DNA of 5,103 bases, taken from NCBI GenBank assembly GCA_002451435.1, contig DKCF01000099.1:1-5103 (forward strand), in the 5' to 3' direction. The notes beneath the pieces are model-generated. The model was not told the origin of the DNA. It was given only the letters and a program-made list of their open reading frames with translations, and did no database searches. Every line of letters begins with the position of its first letter. Position 1 is the stretch's first letter. A program made the translations under genes and the position numbers. This stretch comes from Bifidobacterium sp. UBA6881. Its GTDB lineage: Bacteria > Actinomycetota > Actinomycetes > Actinomycetales > Bifidobacteriaceae. Below, piece after piece: positions 4,850 through 5,103 of the stretch.

Positions 4850-5103
4850 ATGATTGACGGCAAATTCACCGCGAAGGAACGCGCGTATCTGGCAAGCCTT
4901 CCGGCGGTCAAAAGCGTGAGCGCGACGCATATCCGGTATACGGACCGCTTCCGCGTCGAGGTTATGTGCCGGTACCATGCGGGCGAATCGCCTTCGGCCA
5001 TGTTCCGTGAGGCCGGTCTCGATCCCAAACTGATCGGATACAAGCGGGTGGAACGCTGCATCGCGCGGTGGAAGCAGCAGGAGGCGCGTGAGGCCCGCAG
5101 AGG
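4850..5103 (+). CDS. Helix-turn-helix protein, N-terminal 84 codons (runs off the window)
   Basis: An open frame begins at ATG 4850 with AAAGG (4837-4841) eight bases upstream and stays open to the window edge. Its N-terminus reads MIDGKFTAKERAYLASLPAV. A helical segment follows with IRYTDRFRVEVMCRYHAGES (28-47), then PSAMFREAGLDPKLIGYKR (48-66) and VERCIARWK (67-75). The pattern 'F(T)..E...L...p.VksVs...I.YTd.Fr......y..G.sP..iF...Gld...iG.KRve....RW' resembles small HTH proteins related to IS3-type OrfA, and stand-alone relatives found in Gram-positive bacteria. That recognition is from memory, and the C-terminal part that would separate a transposase subunit from a regulator is outside the window. 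The predicted DNA-binding region is about residues 44-75. The two short frames on the opposite strand (4784-5061) are shadows of it. It is divergent from the permease gene. Confidence 0.7.
   Translation, partial: MIDGKFTAKERAYLASLPAVKSVSATHIRYTDRFRVEVMCRYHAGESPSAMFREAGLDPKLIGYKRVERCIARWKQQEAREARR

Noticed and set aside
4784..5061. Two minus-strand open frames (64 and 81 aa) at the right end
   Set aside because: They are antisense to the HTH gene, which has an RBS and a recognisable HTH pattern.

Overview
The window looks like a piece of a Bifidobacterium chromosome. This is inferred from GC-rich, C/G-ending codon usage and from the style of the proteins (a class I KARI C-terminus, a GQSNM-type esterase and an AroP/PheP-like permease). 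No species can be assigned from sequence reading alone. Most of the gene content is ordinary. The unusual material lies in the three intergenic regions and in one active-site substitution.

Layout. (1) Positions 1-213 (+) hold the last 70 codons of ketol-acid reductoisomerase (ilvC), followed by a small hairpin and a strong intrinsic terminator. (2) Positions 300-534 are noncoding. They contain a long imperfect inverted repeat (392-445) and a candidate promoter for the next gene. (3) Positions 556-2352 (+) encode a 598-aa cytoplasmic protein of the sialate O-acetylesterase / SGNH-hydrolase (SASA) family. The expected nucleophile Ser of the GQSNM motif is replaced by Asp. (4) Positions 2353-2943 form a 591-bp gap between convergent genes. 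It is packed with hairpins, a possible coding remnant, a G/T-rich degenerate repeat tract, three ~30-nt direct repeats with an inverted fourth copy that forms a likely bidirectional terminator, and ~20-bp repeats that run up to the permease stop codon. (5) Positions 2944-4416 (-) encode a complete 490-aa amino acid permease of the AAT/APC family. (6) Positions 4417-4849 are a divergent intergenic region with a 13-G homopolymer and weak candidate regulatory sites. (7) Positions 4850-5103 (+) are the start of a helix-turn-helix protein that runs off the window.

The genes do not form an operon: each is separated from its neighbours by terminators, convergent ends or a divergent promoter region. 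ilvC makes branched-chain amino acid precursors and the permease probably imports amino acids. The esterase-like protein belongs to a family that acts on acetylated sugars or sialic acids, but its altered active site makes its activity uncertain. No complete new system is visible. The best leads are the GQDNM substitution, the repeat cluster at 2533-2941 and the poly-G tract at 4589-4601.
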